Source of the DNA: Dasypus novemcinctus
Taxonomy: Eukaryota; Chordata; Mammalia; Cingulata; Dasypodidae
Direction: 5' to 3'
DNA: 64,000 nucleotides
Assembly: GCF_030445035.2 (NCBI RefSeq)
Contig: NC_080676.1
Coordinates: 13,802,940 to 13,866,939 of the forward strand
Numbering within the stretch: the stretch's first letter is position 1; each line of letters starts with the position of its first letter. Both the position numbers and the translations under genes were made by a program. The notes beneath the pieces are model-generated. The model was not told where the DNA came from. It saw only the letters and a list, made by a program, of their open reading frames with translations, and did no database searches. Positions 48,601 to 61,559 of this stretch are shown here, piece after piece.

Positions 48601-50200
48601 TTGCATATGATCATTGCATATGTGACATGCCTTCATGTTTATTCTGTTTAGTGTTCTCTGAGCCCTTGGAAGTGCATATTCATAACATTTGCTAGGTTTG
48701 GGAAGTTCTCTGTCATTATTTCTTTCACTATTTCTTTTGGTCCTTTCTCTGTTCTTCTGAAACTCTCATAATGTATGTATTGGTGCACTTGATAGTATCC
48801 TAGAGGTGTCTTAGGCTATATTTGCTTTTAGTATTTCTTTTTTCTTTCTATGATAGTCTTCAACTTGAGTAGTTCTGTTTGACTCCTTTGTAAAATTTCT
48901 ATTTATTTACTAAGACTCTCATATTACTCATTCATTGTTTTCCTAAAATCCTTTAGTTCTTTCTCTGCATTTTTCTTCATCTTGAGCATTTATAAGATCA
49001 TTTTTAAAAGGCTTTTTTCAGTATGTACACATTCTCATCTTCTTTGTTGCTTTCTGGATTTTTAACCTCTTCCTTTGGATAAATCATCATTTCCTATTGT
49101 CTTTTACTCTTTTGTTATACAATGTATATTAATATTTTAAAATGTTACCTCTGGGATATATTCCCTGTGGTGATTGTTTCTTGGCTTTGTAACCAGTTGG
49201 TGATAAGACAGATTATCTTGAACTTCAGCCTTCCTATCCAGAAGGTCTGCCCAAGGCAAATGCAGTGTAAGGCTTTCCCTGTCTTTCTGGGCCTCTGCCT
49301 TTTCCTGGATCTTTGCTTGTTAGTTGTTTTGGTGATCTCCTGTGTACAGAAGTTTCATTGTCCACTCTGTTTACCATGAGACAGACCTCCCTTTCCCTCC
49401 TGTTTGAAGCTGGCAGGTCTTTGTTGTAGACTGTCCACCATTACAGATTTTTACGTTTCTTTCATTGGCTCAAGCTGTTTCTGCCTGAAGAACAAAATCT
49501 AGGAGGAAGGCACAACAGAGAGGACTTTCCCAAGTCAGTATTTTTCAGTCAAAACAGGGCCAGGGATCCCCAAAGGGACCACAGGCCAGCTCTAAAGTGG
49601 CCTTGGGAAAGGATCAGGAAAGGTATCAAGAACTTCTCCAATCAGACCCCACAGTTGACTTTCCCAGACTGCCCAGCAAATGCACAATGACTGCCACTGC
49701 TTTTATCCAGGTTACTTGAAATGGTGGCTACCACCATTTCTGGTGTGGATTAAAACAATGTCTGCCCTCAGAGCCAGGGCCTCACAATCAAAATTCACTA
49801 ATCAAAAGCTGTGATCAGTCATCAGCCATGCTAACACCTGGTATTGGGGAAGTGTTTGTTTTTGTTTGTTTGTTTGCTTGCTTGCTTTTATGGCCATTTC
49901 TGTCACCAGCAAGTAGGCAGGGACTGGATTCCATAGTGGCCTGGCACAAGAGTGGGGAGTGGGCGCTGGTAACTACTGAATGGAAATAGAAATTTACTGT
50001 TCTTTACTGTAACTTATTAACTTGTTCATCCTGCTCTTCCCCAGATGCTGTACAGTATTCTTCTACCTTCTGAAGTTTCAAAATATTTGTTTCAAACATT
50101 TCCTGCCAATTTAATAAGTGGTTTTGGTGGAATGACTAAGTCCTGGAGCTCCCTACAGTACCATGTTACCCCAATCCTCTGGATTCACCTCTTTTATGCC
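45680..50200 (-). mobile_element. L1 LINE, antisense, nearly end to end with a large ORF2 deletion
   Basis: From its 3' end: 3'-UTR-like sequence 45680-47050 (including a 'gaataatgccactatgaacattggtatgc' motif, here cited in part, common to antisense L1 3' ends), ORF2 endonuclease side 47060-48110 (frame 47710-47513 with 'VEDFNTPLLVLDKTSGQRI'), ORF1-linker and ORF1 about 48120-49000, and a GC-richer 5' UTR to about 50200. The reverse-transcriptase domain is missing, as 3' UTR joins the endonuclease part directly. A short (TTTG/CTTG)n run lies at 49854-49890. Old and inactive. Confidence 0.75.
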
Positions 50201-51374
50201 AATGTCTTGGCAACCCTATTGTCTTAAGAGACAGTGATTTTCAAGAACTAAGTGGCTTCTCTGAAATACCAGCTCTCATGTCCTCATCTAATGAGATAAA
50301 ATAGTGTCAGGCTGTGCAAGTTTCTTAGCAAACCAACAGGCTCCAGGTTCAGATTTACCAAATTAACTTAAATTCAAAGCTTTCAAACTTCTTTGACAAA
50401 CCAACTAAATCCCCTTCAAAACACTTTGAATTTTAAAATGAGATGTGATTTCTAATCAGATTTATATATTTTCTATTGCCACCTGAATTATTTTTAGATC
50501 ACAATAATTTGAATAAGAAATTCTGATTATGATCTAAATTATTTATGACTTAAATTATAATGCTCATGAATGTTTAAACCATTTTTTTTTAAGGAAGCTA
50601 CTGACAACTTATGCCTTGATTTCAGCTTTTAGGGAATGCTTGTTCACAACCTTCCTTAGATGTTTCTTAAATGAACTATCCAGGGTCTCATGCTACATTG
50701 CCAATGTTTTATAAGCTTACCTTTTTTTTAATATATGGCTGCTATTTGGTGGGGGAAATTATTATTATTTTTCAAAATAACTGAGGAGCATTTGGGTCCA
50801 CTTTAAGTAACATTATATAACTGTTTCCTCAGAAAGGTGGTAGAGCTGCCCATATACATACACAAAGTTAAAAATATATAAATTTCTCATTTATGGTAGA
50901 TTGTTTCTCATTCACTAGACGTTCACATTAATTTTGGGGGTTTTAACTCTAACCCATATGTTTGGACTTCTTCATCTCTTTTTTCATCCTGAAATTCTCT
51001 ACTGATCATCCAATTGATAAATCAAATTTTATTAGGCATCTTAGAGAATGTTTACAGCTACCCCAATCTCATTATGATCAAAATAAGAACTATTATACTA
51101 TTATATTATATAAAGATTGTTCTATTTATTCTTTTTTCATCAATATCCCTCTAATAGAATGATTCCTTTGTATTCCCTATTTTGTTGAAAATAGCATCAC
51201 GTGGCATTTTAATATTAAAAGTCAGACATATTCCAATATGTATTACTTATAACTTACTATTTTACATCCTAACTACTTCTCAGTGTTCTTCTCTTTCCCA
51301 CTATGGCAATTTGAAGCTTTTATGTACTGCAAAACATCATGTTCTAGAGCTAAGCCATTCTTACTAGTGTTCAC
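50201..51374. other. Gene-free AT-rich DNA
   Basis: Short frames only; no recognised repeats. AT-rich throughout. Confidence 0.5.
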
Positions 51375-51800
51375 CTATTGTAAATGGGACCTTTTGATTA
51401 GATTATTCCAGTAAGGTGTGACCCAGGGTAGGTCTTAATCCTCTTACTGGAATGAGGTATAACTGGATGAATAAGGAGAAAAGCACAGATAAAAAGCCAT
51501 AGGAGCAAAGAGAGAAAACCAGGAGAGCAAGGTGCTGAGCTCATTGGATCCTGGGAAAGGAGAAGCTAGAACCTGAAGCAAAAAAAAAAAAAAAAAATGT
51601 GGAAGAGAAGGGAGTGATATGCAGATGCTTCCATTTGCTGGTCTTCAGGGAGAAAGCATTGTCTGATGGTGCCTTGATTTGGACATTTTCATGTCTGAAC
51701 TGTAAGCTTGGAGTCCCATAAATCCTCATTATAAAAGCCAATACTTTTCTGGTATATTGCTTTTGCAGTTGTTAGCTGAATCATACAGTCTATCACTGTC
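51375..51800 (+). repeat. LTR-like repeat, family X, copy 2
   Basis: Contains 'taaggtgtgacccagggtag', 'gtcttaatcctcttactgg', a purine-rich middle, a poly-A run at about 51580-51597, 'ttgatttggaca', and the end signature 'cattataaaagccaatac' with 'tttctggtatattgc'. It has the same arrangement as 3430-4025. Confidence 0.55.
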
Positions 51801-52204
51801 CTAGGTCAGGCCAACAAATTCTCTTGTCTGGACTATTGCTTTTCTTCTTCTTCTAGTGTTTCTTACTTGCAATAAGTAGTTTCAATTCTTGCCTGCCTTC
51901 ACCTTTTGAACAATATTGTCTTTTTGCATTTTCCATAGGATCTCACATTAAGTTCCTCATTCAAAAGGTATAACCTGAAAGCCTCTATGTCTTAGTCTGC
52001 TTTGAAATTAGTATGCAGAAATGTGATCTAGAGTCCACTGGTCAGATATACATGTGCAAGATTTCAATTATGATGTTTAAGAGTGTGGCACCTTGTATTT
52101 TATGCATGATTGTTCTGCGTAGCACTTTAATATTATTGATGAATTCCAAAAAGAAATATTGGATTATGCTTGTAATCTGATTTGCACCTGGGCATGATTG
52201 AGTT

Positions 52205-52630
52205 ATGATTAGGGCATAGAGTCCCCACCCCATGGTGGGTGAGGACTCACAGATAAAAGGCATGGCAAGGAACAGAGTTGAGGGTTTTCTGATTTTGGAG
52301 TTTTGATGTTGGAGTTTGATGCTGAAGACTTAAGCTGGAGTCCGGGGAACTCAGCATGCAGAGGAAAGAGAAGCCAGCCTGAGGAAGGAAGGAACCTTGA
52401 ACCCAGAGAAAAGCAAGCCCCAGCAATGTAGAAACCCAGGAAGCCTGAACCCTCACAGACAACGGCAGCCATCTTGCTCCAAATAGACTTTGGTGAGGGA
52501 AGTAACTTATGCTTTATGGCCTGGTATCTGTAAGCACCTACCCCAAATAAATACTCTTTATAAAAACCAACCAGTTTCTGGTATTTTGCATCAGCACCCC
52601 TTTGAATGACTAATACATTCTTTAAACAGG
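52205..52630 (+). repeat. LTR-like repeat, family X-related, copy 3
   Basis: Shares the late signature 'ataaatactctttataaaaa', 'ccaaccagtttctggtattt' and 'tgcatcag' with the other copies, but its middle differs (GAAG/CCCAG-rich). It may be a related subfamily. The 238-codon minus-strand frame over 52209-52925, the longest in the window, runs antisense through it and is not taken as a gene. Confidence 0.5.
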
Positions 52631-52984
52631 TAACTTTAATAAAGAATAAAAAGAGTGAGATACTTGCGTACTGACAAGGTTGGTGGCAGAAGTGGTCACA
52701 CAGGATGAACATCAGATCTATTTTACTGCAGAATCTGGGGCTTATTAGCTTCAGCAGGGAGGTTTCTTCATCAGTCCTATGGTGGTGTTCTGAGTGTTTA
52801 TTCAATGAATTTAACCCGAAGCCTGACTCTCTAGATATCCCAAAGACTGTGAGACAATATACTTTAGTAATTCTTTTGCTGCATAACAAGTCAGACATAT
52901 ACGAAATTATAACCTTTTTACACAATATTACTGGAGTGATTTTTCACAAAGGAAAATCTAATTCCACTGCTAATGTTCATCACT

Positions 52985-53425
52985 GTTGAAGTCCTTCAAT
53001 GACATGCATCAGAATGAAGGCCTGGGCCTTTAAATTCATACAAGCTCCTCTATGACATGGCTTCAGCCTTGGATTCTTTCTTCCTCACCAGGTGCTTCAA
53101 CACTACCTAATTTTTTAAGAATCCCTATAGGTGCCATGTTGTTTCGGGACTCAAGTCCTCTTGCTACGAATTCTGTCTAAAACGTTCTTCCCCCGATCAA
53201 TCACTAAGCTCATATTGAGATTTCAAAACTCATATGTGGCATGATCTCCTTCAGGCAGCCTTCAAATAATGGTCCCCACCCCATTCCACTACCCCATTTT
53301 GGATAAGGCACTGTTCCTCTGCGATGTCATAGTTCCTTGCGCAGTCTTCTATCATAACACCCTCTTCATTTTATGCAATTTCCTGAGTCCATGTGTCTCT
53401 GTTCATTGATATAAAAAGAAAATAT
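52985..53425 (+). mobile_element. L2 LINE fragment
   Basis: 'Gtccttcaatgacatgcatc', 'tacaagctcctctatgacat', 'aaacgttcttcccc', 'atgtggcatgatctccttca' and 'caggcagccttc' follow the order of the L2 ORF2 end. Diverged. Confidence 0.7.
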
Positions 53426-54884
53426 CCATATCAGTTAAATTTTTGTATTCTCAATATCCAGTTGTTGTCTGCTATTCAATATATTCCTTCATGTTTGAGT
53501 GATTCTGTTCTGAATATGAGTAAACTGTGTGAGTATGATCATATTTTATAACTTAAAGAATATCTGTAATATATCATATATAACTTATAATAATGAGAGG
53601 CAATCATAGTGTAGAAAAGCTTTTTCTTTCCCAAGGCATAGGGATAGGGATCAAGAGATATTTCCTTCCTTCAATATGTTTTATAAGAAATGTATCTTAT
53701 GAACAAATAGGAATAGAACATTTTTAAGAGTTTATTTATTACTGAAGATTCACTGTATTCATTGGCATATTAAAGACTCTGAGGATTCAGGCAGAATAAA
53801 AAATGTATAACTTTATTTTTCCATTTTGTGACATTACATGTTAATAGGTTGAGGAAATAGGATTGCAGGGAACACAAATTGAATGATAGTGTATAGGTGA
53901 AAACATAGTCAGCAATATCTCTTCCTATTATTTTGTCTGTCATTTTCATTGCTAGGATGGTGGGAATTTGTTTTTTTGTTCTTTTACATTACATCTTTTT
54001 CCTCTGTTTAGAAAACTGTGCTTTAAATGTTTTACATGGAGAAAGAACATAGAACTCTTAGCTCCAATTAGAATCAATGGCATTGACGAAAAATTATTTA
54101 ATAGTAAACTTCTTACTCAATCCATTCATGTGAAATTGATCTTTCAAAATTGACCTATGCAATTGTCAACAATCTTCACTTTAACACTGATTTGACTCAA
54201 TGTAAAACAAACCAAATAACTAGGATTCCAAAGCAGGAGAAAACAAGTTAGCAGGCAGTAAAATTTACATTCTCAAAGAACAATTTGTTTAAAATGATAC
54301 ATATCATAATTTTCATGAGTCTAAACTTACAATAGAAGCCATATGTCTGAAAAGAATTGATTTCTTAGCAAAATAGGAGCTACAACTATTTTTCAGTGTA
54401 ACTATCCAAGGAAGTGTAGCATTTTTTAAAAAAAAGTATATGTAGTAACAAAGCAAATTTTGTATATTTATTAATTTTACTCTATCATAGTAAAGATGGC
54501 CAATTTATTATTTTCCTATATATTTACATTTTTAGATGGGGAAGTGATTACCCATAATAATATATTTCCCCACTTTGCTTGCAGCTAGATGTGTAGTGTG
54601 ACTGCAATCTAGGCAATGGGATATAAATGGAATTTTTCTGTGTCAGGTTCTGGAAAATTCCTTAGGAGAACCTACCTAAATCCTTCTAGTATCCTGATGT
54701 CTGTAATGGAAAATGCATTTTACACCAAGAGGGTATTGGTTATAATAAATTGGAAGAACTATACTTTCCAAAATCGAAATTGTATGTATGATAGTTTGTA
54801 TTTTCCAAAAATGGGTACAACAACATTTCAGATCCATGTGCTATTCTAGAGCCTGCTGTATATACCTGTTGCCAATCCAGATAA
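53426..54884. other. Gene-free AT-rich DNA
   Basis: Nothing recognised except weak old-repeat flavour at 54560-54720. Confidence 0.45.
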
Positions 54885-55190
54885 TGAAGTAGAATGATTT
54901 TCTCTACACTTGAGGCTGTGTGTGACTTTGTGAGGGTCTCAATAAATAAAATATGACAGTAGTGGTCATAAAAGGCAATAAAACTTTCACTTGGGTTCCA
55001 GCCACTATGCTTAGAGACAGGAAATATGGAAGGACAACATGGAGAGGCCCAATCACCAGATACACGAATAAAATCCTTTCCAGATGAATCCAGCCTTCAG
55101 CCTTTGAATCTTCAGCTGACACTACAGACACCTGAGCATAGTATATGTTGGCTTTATGACAGCAAATGTTGGGGTAATTTGTTATAGAGC
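54885..55190 (+). repeat. Possible MaLR-like LTR fragment
   Basis: A chain of 'atggagaggcccaatcacc', 'gatgaatccagccttcagcc', 'tcagctgacactaca' and 'ggggtaatttgttatagag' recalls the 3' half of an old LTR or DNA repeat found across placental mammals. The family is not certain. Confidence 0.35.
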
Positions 55191-55497
55191 CAGAGTATTC
55201 ACAACACCATATTAATGGGGATTGTATGGATTAATGCTTCCAAACAAACCCTTGAATGACTAACTCTGAACTTTAATGTGAAAAATATTTTCGTGTTTAA
55301 GCAATTGTTATTGGAATTTTTTCTTACTCATTCCTGAATTTAATCTAATTCTTATACTCTTCCTCAGTGATCTCACTCATACTTATGGCTACCACTGCCA
55401 TGTGTATATATCTAATACCCAAATCTCTATCTCTAATCTTTATCCTGCCCTTGAGCTCCAGATTTGTACATTCAAACTGCCTAACAGAAAAATTTAT

Positions 55498-55930
55498 TTT
55501 CGGTGGTTTGAAGTTGTACATACCCCAGAAGATCATGGTTTTAAATTTAATCCATTCCTGTGAGTATAAACCCAATGAAGTAAGAACTTTTGATGAGTTA
55601 GGTTCAGTTAAGGTGTGTCCCACTTAATAACCAATTATTGGAATCCTTTATAAATAGAATGGATTCAGACATGAAAAAGAGAAAGAGAGAAGCTGAAACA
55701 GAACTCAGAAGAGAGTGAAGAGACCAGAAGACAATGCCATGTACCTTGTCATGTGACAGAGAATAGAAGGATCACTGGCAGCCAGCCCCAGAGTGCCAGT
55801 CTTTGGGGAGAAAGCCTTTCCAGGATAATTCCTTGATTTGGACTTTCTTTTAGTCTCAAAACTGTAAATAAATTCTTATTAACTTAACTCCTCTCATGGT
55901 ATTTGCTAAAACAGCCTAATATGCAAAAAT
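55498..55930 (+). repeat. LTR-like repeat, family X, copy 4
   Basis: The best-preserved start of the family: 'ggtggtttgaagttgtacat', 'taatccattcctgtgagta', 'gttaaggtgtgtcccactt', then the purine-rich middle, 'ccttgatttggactttc', 'aataaattcttatt' and the end 'taaaacagcctaatatgc'. About 430 bp, the size of a MaLR LTR. Confidence 0.55.
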
Positions 55931-56214
55931 ATTTATGTTAATGTCTCATAAAAAGATAAAAACAACCTACAGTGCCTAATCAAAACTTGTTAATATTTGT
56001 CCACAGTCTCATTTTCCTTCTTTATTCTGTATTTGGATAAAGTCTCCATTAAACATTTAGTCAATCTGTAAAAAAGGTTTTCACCTTATGTTCCCCATTT
56101 GTCTTTCCTACTCATATAACTGTTCAACTTTTTTTCCTATTGATTTTCTTACTGTTTATTTTCTTTTAAAAACCCCCCTCCTTTTAGTACACCTTGCCCA
56201 TGAATTAGCTCTCT
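55931..56214. other. Gene-free spacer
   Basis: AT-rich, nothing recognised. Confidence 0.5.
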
Positions 56215-58015
56215 TTTATTGCTTTTTTTCTTTTTTTGTTGTTCTTAATTTAAAAATTTTTTTAATTAAAGAAATTTTTAATTAATTTCTTTTTTTAAAA
56301 GATACATAGATCACAAAAATGTTACATTAAAAAATATAAGAGTTTCCCACATACCCCACATTCCCCCCCATTCCTCCCATATCAACCTCTTTCATCTTTG
56401 TGGCACATTCATTGTATTTGGTGAATACATTTTTAAGCACTGCTGCACTGCATGCAATATAGTTTACTAGTTTATATGCTCTCCCAGAACATTTGGTGAG
56501 TTCTAGAAGGATATATAATGTCCAGCATCTGTCCCTGAAATATCATTTAGGACAACTCCAAGTCCCAAAAATGTTCCCACATCTCATTTTTCCTTCCCTC
56601 TCCCTGCCCGCAACAACTACCATGGCCACTTTTTCCAGGTCAATGCTATAGTTTCTTCCATTACTAGTCACAATAGTTCTATAGTAGAATACCAGTAAGT
56701 CCACTCTAATCCATATTTTATTTCTCCATCCTGTGGACCCTGGGTCCACTCCACATCTATATCAAGAGGGGGCTTAGGTCCCACATTGTTGATGGATGCA
56801 ATTCTCCTGGTTGGAGTTGTATGGATTCTCATTTCCATACACCACCTTCACCTCCCTGTTAGCCAACTTATGGAAGTTCAACAAATCAGAGTAGGAGATG
56901 CAACTCTGCTGAGGCTCAGGGCCCAGTTGGCACATGGACAGTTCAGAGATTGAAGTTGCCTGGGTATATACCAATCCAGTGCCAACCACAGGTTCAGTAA
57001 AAGTGACAGAAGAGACATGTGTGGAAAGTTCACATCTGAGACCAACTCCATCACACTCAGGAATACAAATTCCAAAGTAGGGCCCACTGACAAGGCACTG
57101 AACTCCAGAGCCAACTGCCATGACCATAGAACCTGTGTGTGTCTGTAGCCCTCAGGAGCACCAGTGCCTGGGGTTGTATCTACTTTGACTGTCTCTGGGA
57201 TCCTGCTGAGGCATGAGTAAGCACAACCCCTCTGATGACCTCCTGACTCTTTTTTAAAGACTCTTAGCCATATAAACTCATTTGTCTTTACCATTTCCCC
57301 TTTTATTCAAGTTTTTTTTCTAGTTGCATCACCAGTTAGTGATTGGTAGTAATCCCTCAGCACCAGGGATGCTTATACCTGAGAATCATGTCACACATTA
57401 GGGGGAAGGTAATGCATTTACATGCTGAGATTGGCTTAGAGAGTGGCCACATTTGAGCAATATGGAGGCTCTCAGGAGATAACTCTTAGGCACCCTGCAG
57501 CTCTAGGCCTAGTTCAAATTTCAGGCACACAGGCTCATAAGTATTGTCATCAGTATCAAGGGCTCATCACTGGAGCATTCTTCTTCAATGGTCTTTGCCT
57601 TTGCACTTAGGGGATTGTTGCTGTTCCATTGGGGATGTGACAGAGCTCCCCTGGCTAGGAACTCTGCACTCCCTCAGTTGTTGTTTGTAACTGTAACTAC
57701 TAAGAAAATACCCAACTTGTATAGGGTTTATATGTACCTTATATACATGCCCTGGAGAACTCCCTCCCAACCATGTGTCCCCCATCAATAACACCCCATG
57801 CCAGTGCTCCTCCCCTGCCATAGTTGAATCCCTCTGTGGTCCAAAACTTCTTCAAAAATGAAGCCTAATATATTGCTAAATTTAATTAATAAGAAAATGA
57901 AATAGTAGTGATAGGTTTAAAGATTAGAAATAGAATATATACTAATTTAGAAAAACTAAAACAAAGTAAAAATAAATTGGGGTATTAAAAAATGAAAAAT
58001 ATCATAAAACTTTTT
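56215..58015 (-). mobile_element. L1 3' region, antisense, xenarthran type
   Basis: Starts with a T-rich tail (56215-56300), followed by the antisense 3' UTR: 'atgttacattaaaaaatata', 'cacattcccccccattcc', 'tttcatctttgtggcacatt', 'aggacaactccaagtccc', 'gtaagtccactctaatcca', 'atcctgtggaccctggg', then a long mixed-composition stretch to about 57560 and AT-rich sequence to 58015. The 117- and 138-codon minus-strand frames lie in this UTR-like sequence and show no L1 protein motif. I recall this 3' UTR as common in sloth and armadillo genomes. Confidence 0.7.
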
Positions 58016-58716
58016 TTTTTGACATTTTGTCTTTCATCACGTAGTAGGTATTTCCCTGTATGTACAGTTGCAAGGCAATATCTTTCATTTCTTCTTGGTG
58101 TCTACATCCTTTCTTTTATCCTTTCCTACCTTGCCCCTCCCTACAACATTTTGCTGCAGTAAATTCCTAACTGGTCATAGCACCAGTCCATCCTTCCCAT
58201 TATGTGAATAACAAAGACTTTTCCAGAATGAAAATGTGTTACATCAGATCCCTTATGAAAAAGTTTCTGGCTTACAGCTCACATTTCTTTCATACTTCCA
58301 ACCATAAAGAATCAAGACTAATATAGATGAATTTTTTCTATATCGTCCTAGCACTCTTTTCATTTGTTATCCACAGCATATAACTTAAAGTTACTCTCTT
58401 GTTTCTCCCACTAAAATATGGTATCTGTAAGGCCATAATTACATATTTTATTTCTATATTGCCTACCTATTGCCTGGTGCATTATTTATACTCATAAATG
58501 TTTTTGGAATCAAAGAACATCCTACCATTTGAAAATACTCAATAACCCATTTACTACCCCTACCCGAACTCCAATAATGAGAAAAAACAACTGATGTAAA
58601 TAAACTGACACTTCTTTTGCTTACACAGTATTTTTTTGCTTTTATAACATTTACTTTTATTATAATTGGCTATGCATATGACAGTGCCCATTTATCCAGT
58701 CAAGACCAAAAGCATA
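58016..58716. other. Gene-free DNA
   Basis: Nothing recognised. The 5' limit of the L1 segment may extend into it. Confidence 0.45.
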
Positions 58717-58728
58717 TTTACTGTTTTT

Positions 58729-59117
58729 TAAGATTTATTTAATTAATTTATTTCCTGTCCCCCCCAGTTGTCTGCTCTCTGTGTCCATTTGCTGTGTGTT
58801 CTTCTTTCTCCACTTGAATTCTTGTCAGAGGCACCAGGAATCTGTGTCTCTTTTTGTTGTACCATCTTGCTGCATCAGCTCCCCATGTGTGTGCGCCACT
58901 CCTGGGCAGGCTACACTTTTTTCATGTGGGGTGGCTCTCCTTACAGGGCGCACTCCTTGTGCATGGGGCTCCCCTACACAGGGCCTCAGCACTCCTTGTG
59001 TGCATCAGCACTGGCATGGGCCACCTCACCACATGGATCAGGAAGCCCTGGGAATCGAGCCCTGGACTTCCAATGTGGTAGGTGGATGCTCTATCAGTTG
59101 AGCCAAATGTGCTTCCC
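58729..59117 (-). mobile_element. DAS-III-type SINE, near full length
   Basis: The minus strand starts 'gggaagcacatttggctcaa' with A box TGGCTCAACTGA and B box GGGCTCGATTC (59052-59062), i.e. an intact-looking tRNA-derived pol III promoter. The long DAS-III body follows, then an A-rich AATAAATTAATTAAATAAAT tail at 58730-58750. TTTACTGTTTTT flanks both sides (58717-58728 and 59118-59129), a 12-bp target duplication, so both ends are real. The 141-, 106- and 75-codon forward frames across it are antisense to the SINE and not genes. Confidence 0.92.
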
Positions 59118-59129
59118 TTTACTGTTTTT

Positions 59130-59744
59130 AATGAGGCTGAAGTTTCAGAAGATAATTTCCTCTAAACACCTGTATCTAATTTTGATTTCATAAATTTATA
59201 TTTGTTTTATTAAACATAGTTTTCCAAATTGTACACATATTCCACAAAATTTGGGTTCATTTCAATTGCTATCACATTTTATCAAGTCCTTATCATGTGA
59301 CAGGGATTACACTACATCTGCATGAATACAGAAATAAACAAAATAACTCTAATTCTACCTAAATTCTTTAGGACATCAGAATAATCCAGTGGTATGACGT
59401 CATTCTTACTACATCCCACGTTATCATAATCTCTTTTAATGTCAGGTCTGTCCCTCCTCTTATTCATTCTCTTAACTATTGACAAATTAATTCAAAACTC
59501 TTTGAAATATTATTTCAACCTACTTTTTGGGTCACATATCCTGCACTTTCCATATCCTAAACACATCTTTACCCCACAGATTTCATATTCAAGGCAAACT
59601 AGGCTAATCACCAGTAATGCCATGTTGGCCTATTTATTCAAGCTATTTTCTCCTTTTAGTGTCCAGTTTTTCTATCCTGTCTCTCTAACATTTCCCGTCT
59701 CAAATGGTGGAGTGAATTACTGCATCCTTTGACATATTAATCCT
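59130..59744. other. Gene-free DNA
   Basis: AT-rich. The forward 97-codon frame at 59439-59732 is T-rich and hydrophobic with no domain; not called. Confidence 0.45.
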
Positions 59745-60200
59745 TTTTTATGTGTTTTTAAAAAATTTAATGAAGTTTTAGATAACATAAATGTTACATC
59801 AAAAATATAAGGGATTCCCATACGCCCTACTCCACACACACTTTCCACATTAACGACATCTTTCATTAGTGTGATACATTTTATTACAATGATGAACACA
59901 TATTGCAGCATTGCTACTAACCACAAAATACAGTTAACATTATAGTTTACACTCTGCCCCATATGATTTTATAGGTTTTGACAAAATGATAATGGCCTGT
60001 ATCTGTCACTGCGATGTCATTTAGGACAATTCCAAAGTTTTGAAAATATCCCCATGTTACACATATTCTTCCCTCTCTCTCCCCTCAGAACCTCTGGTGG
60101 CCACTGCTTTTATATCAATGATGCAAGTTCTTCCATTGCTAGAATAATAATAAGTCTATAAAAGTTCTTTGATTATACTTTTATCCTGACTGTCCCATTG
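59745..60200 (-). mobile_element. L1 3'-end fragment, antisense, same type as 56.2-58.0 kb
   Basis: 'Agttttagataacataaatg', 'atataagggattcccatacg', 'gacatctttcattagtgtg', 'tcatttaggacaattcc' and 'ccactgcttttatatcaatg' parallel 56300-56700 step by step. 5'-truncated. Confidence 0.7.
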
Positions 60201-61559
60201 TGTTAAAAGATAATTAGAATTGCATTCAGCTGTTTGAAAAAGAGTTCATTGATAACAGGGGCTCTATTGGTTATTTTCTATTTGTTGAGATAGCTCCTTT
60301 CTCTTTCCATGCGCACCCTACTTTGTGCCCTTCTCTTTACAGACTACTTCACCTTAGCTTCTTTTCTCTTCAGACTCTGGTTGAGTTTGGGCAATTGGAG
60401 ATGCTGGCAGAAGTTGGTGTTTGAAAGTCAAGAGTGGTCAAAGTCATATTGCCCTCTTTTTCTTCCTGCTGTTACTTGGCAGTGACTATGTTTCTCTACC
60501 TATGACCACAGTTGCTGTAATGTGCCCTTCTGCTGCAATCAGAGATCATTCTGCTCTTGTAGGTTCTGGGTGTGCATCATCTCTTCTGGGTTCCATTAAT
60601 CTTGAACTAACTTCTGCATATACTTCTTTCATTGCATATTTCTTAAACTGAATCCTAGAATATACCATCTGCTTCCTGCAAGGAACTTTTTGGCAAATGA
60701 TATCATTTGTGGATACAGAAGACAATCCTGAAAATGGGATTCTACAACTGAATAGCTCGTATATTTGATGCATGCAGATACTATCTCCCTTCTTACAGCT
60801 CACTTTAAGTGATCTATCTGAAATGGACATTTGGTGGCAATGGAGTCTGAAAAATGGAATTTATTCTGGATGGAACAATACTAATAAGGTTTTTCTCAAT
60901 GAATAAGGGCAAATAGATAATTATTAGGCTATGCAGTCTTTGATTCATACGGTTACATGTATATAAGCCTTAATCCTCTGAATCTGAAATTCTATAGTTA
61001 TTTGATGTCCCAGATGATATCCTATTTGTTCTTTCAGGAGGAATTATGAAATTGCAAGTTAAAAAAAAAACTACTCATTATCTTTAGAGCCATAAAATTT
61101 TTGACTGTTTACTTCCAATGGTGGTTGTATTTTGTTTAAAGAATTTTATATTTCCATCACATTCAATATACATTCTTCATTACTGGTTACCTACCTTTTC
61201 TTCTAACGTTAAGAGCTTTTTAAAGAACGAAGAAGGAAAACAAAACAAACCTTAGTAAGTGATTAAATGTATTATTGTTTCTGAAAGATATTCCTTTATT
61301 AAGAGTTGTCATTTGTTTATTTTAGCCTTTGCGTATCTATTCAGCTATCAAATTATACTATGATTAAAAATTAAAAATAAATGTGAGGTAATATTGCATC
61401 TTCTTGGAGAGAAGAGAGAGAAATGAGTATTTTCTTTGTACAAGAAATTATTTTTGCCACAAATCATTCTTTTCATTTCCAAAATATTTATACATCACAT
61501 AAAGAGCTAATTCTGTGAGTCTATTAGATTATAGAACACATTTGGATAAAGATTTCTCA

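Noticed and set aside
52209-52925. 238-codon minus-strand reading frame, the longest in the window
   Set aside because: Its first-to-last parts run antisense through a family X-related repeat and unremarkable flanking sequence. No domain, no codon pattern and no conserved start.
56774-57294. Minus-strand frames of 117 and 138 codons as a possible gene
   Set aside because: They lie in the L1 3'-UTR-like repeat, part of which recurs at 30.8 kb, overlap each other in two frames, and show no known motif.
59040-59117. tRNA gene suggested by A and B boxes
   Set aside because: It is the tRNA-derived head of a DAS-III SINE with a long body, A-rich tail and target duplication.
58768-59193. Overlapping forward frames of 141, 106 and 75 codons
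   Set aside because: All run antisense through the GC-rich SINE, which lacks stops in several frames by composition.
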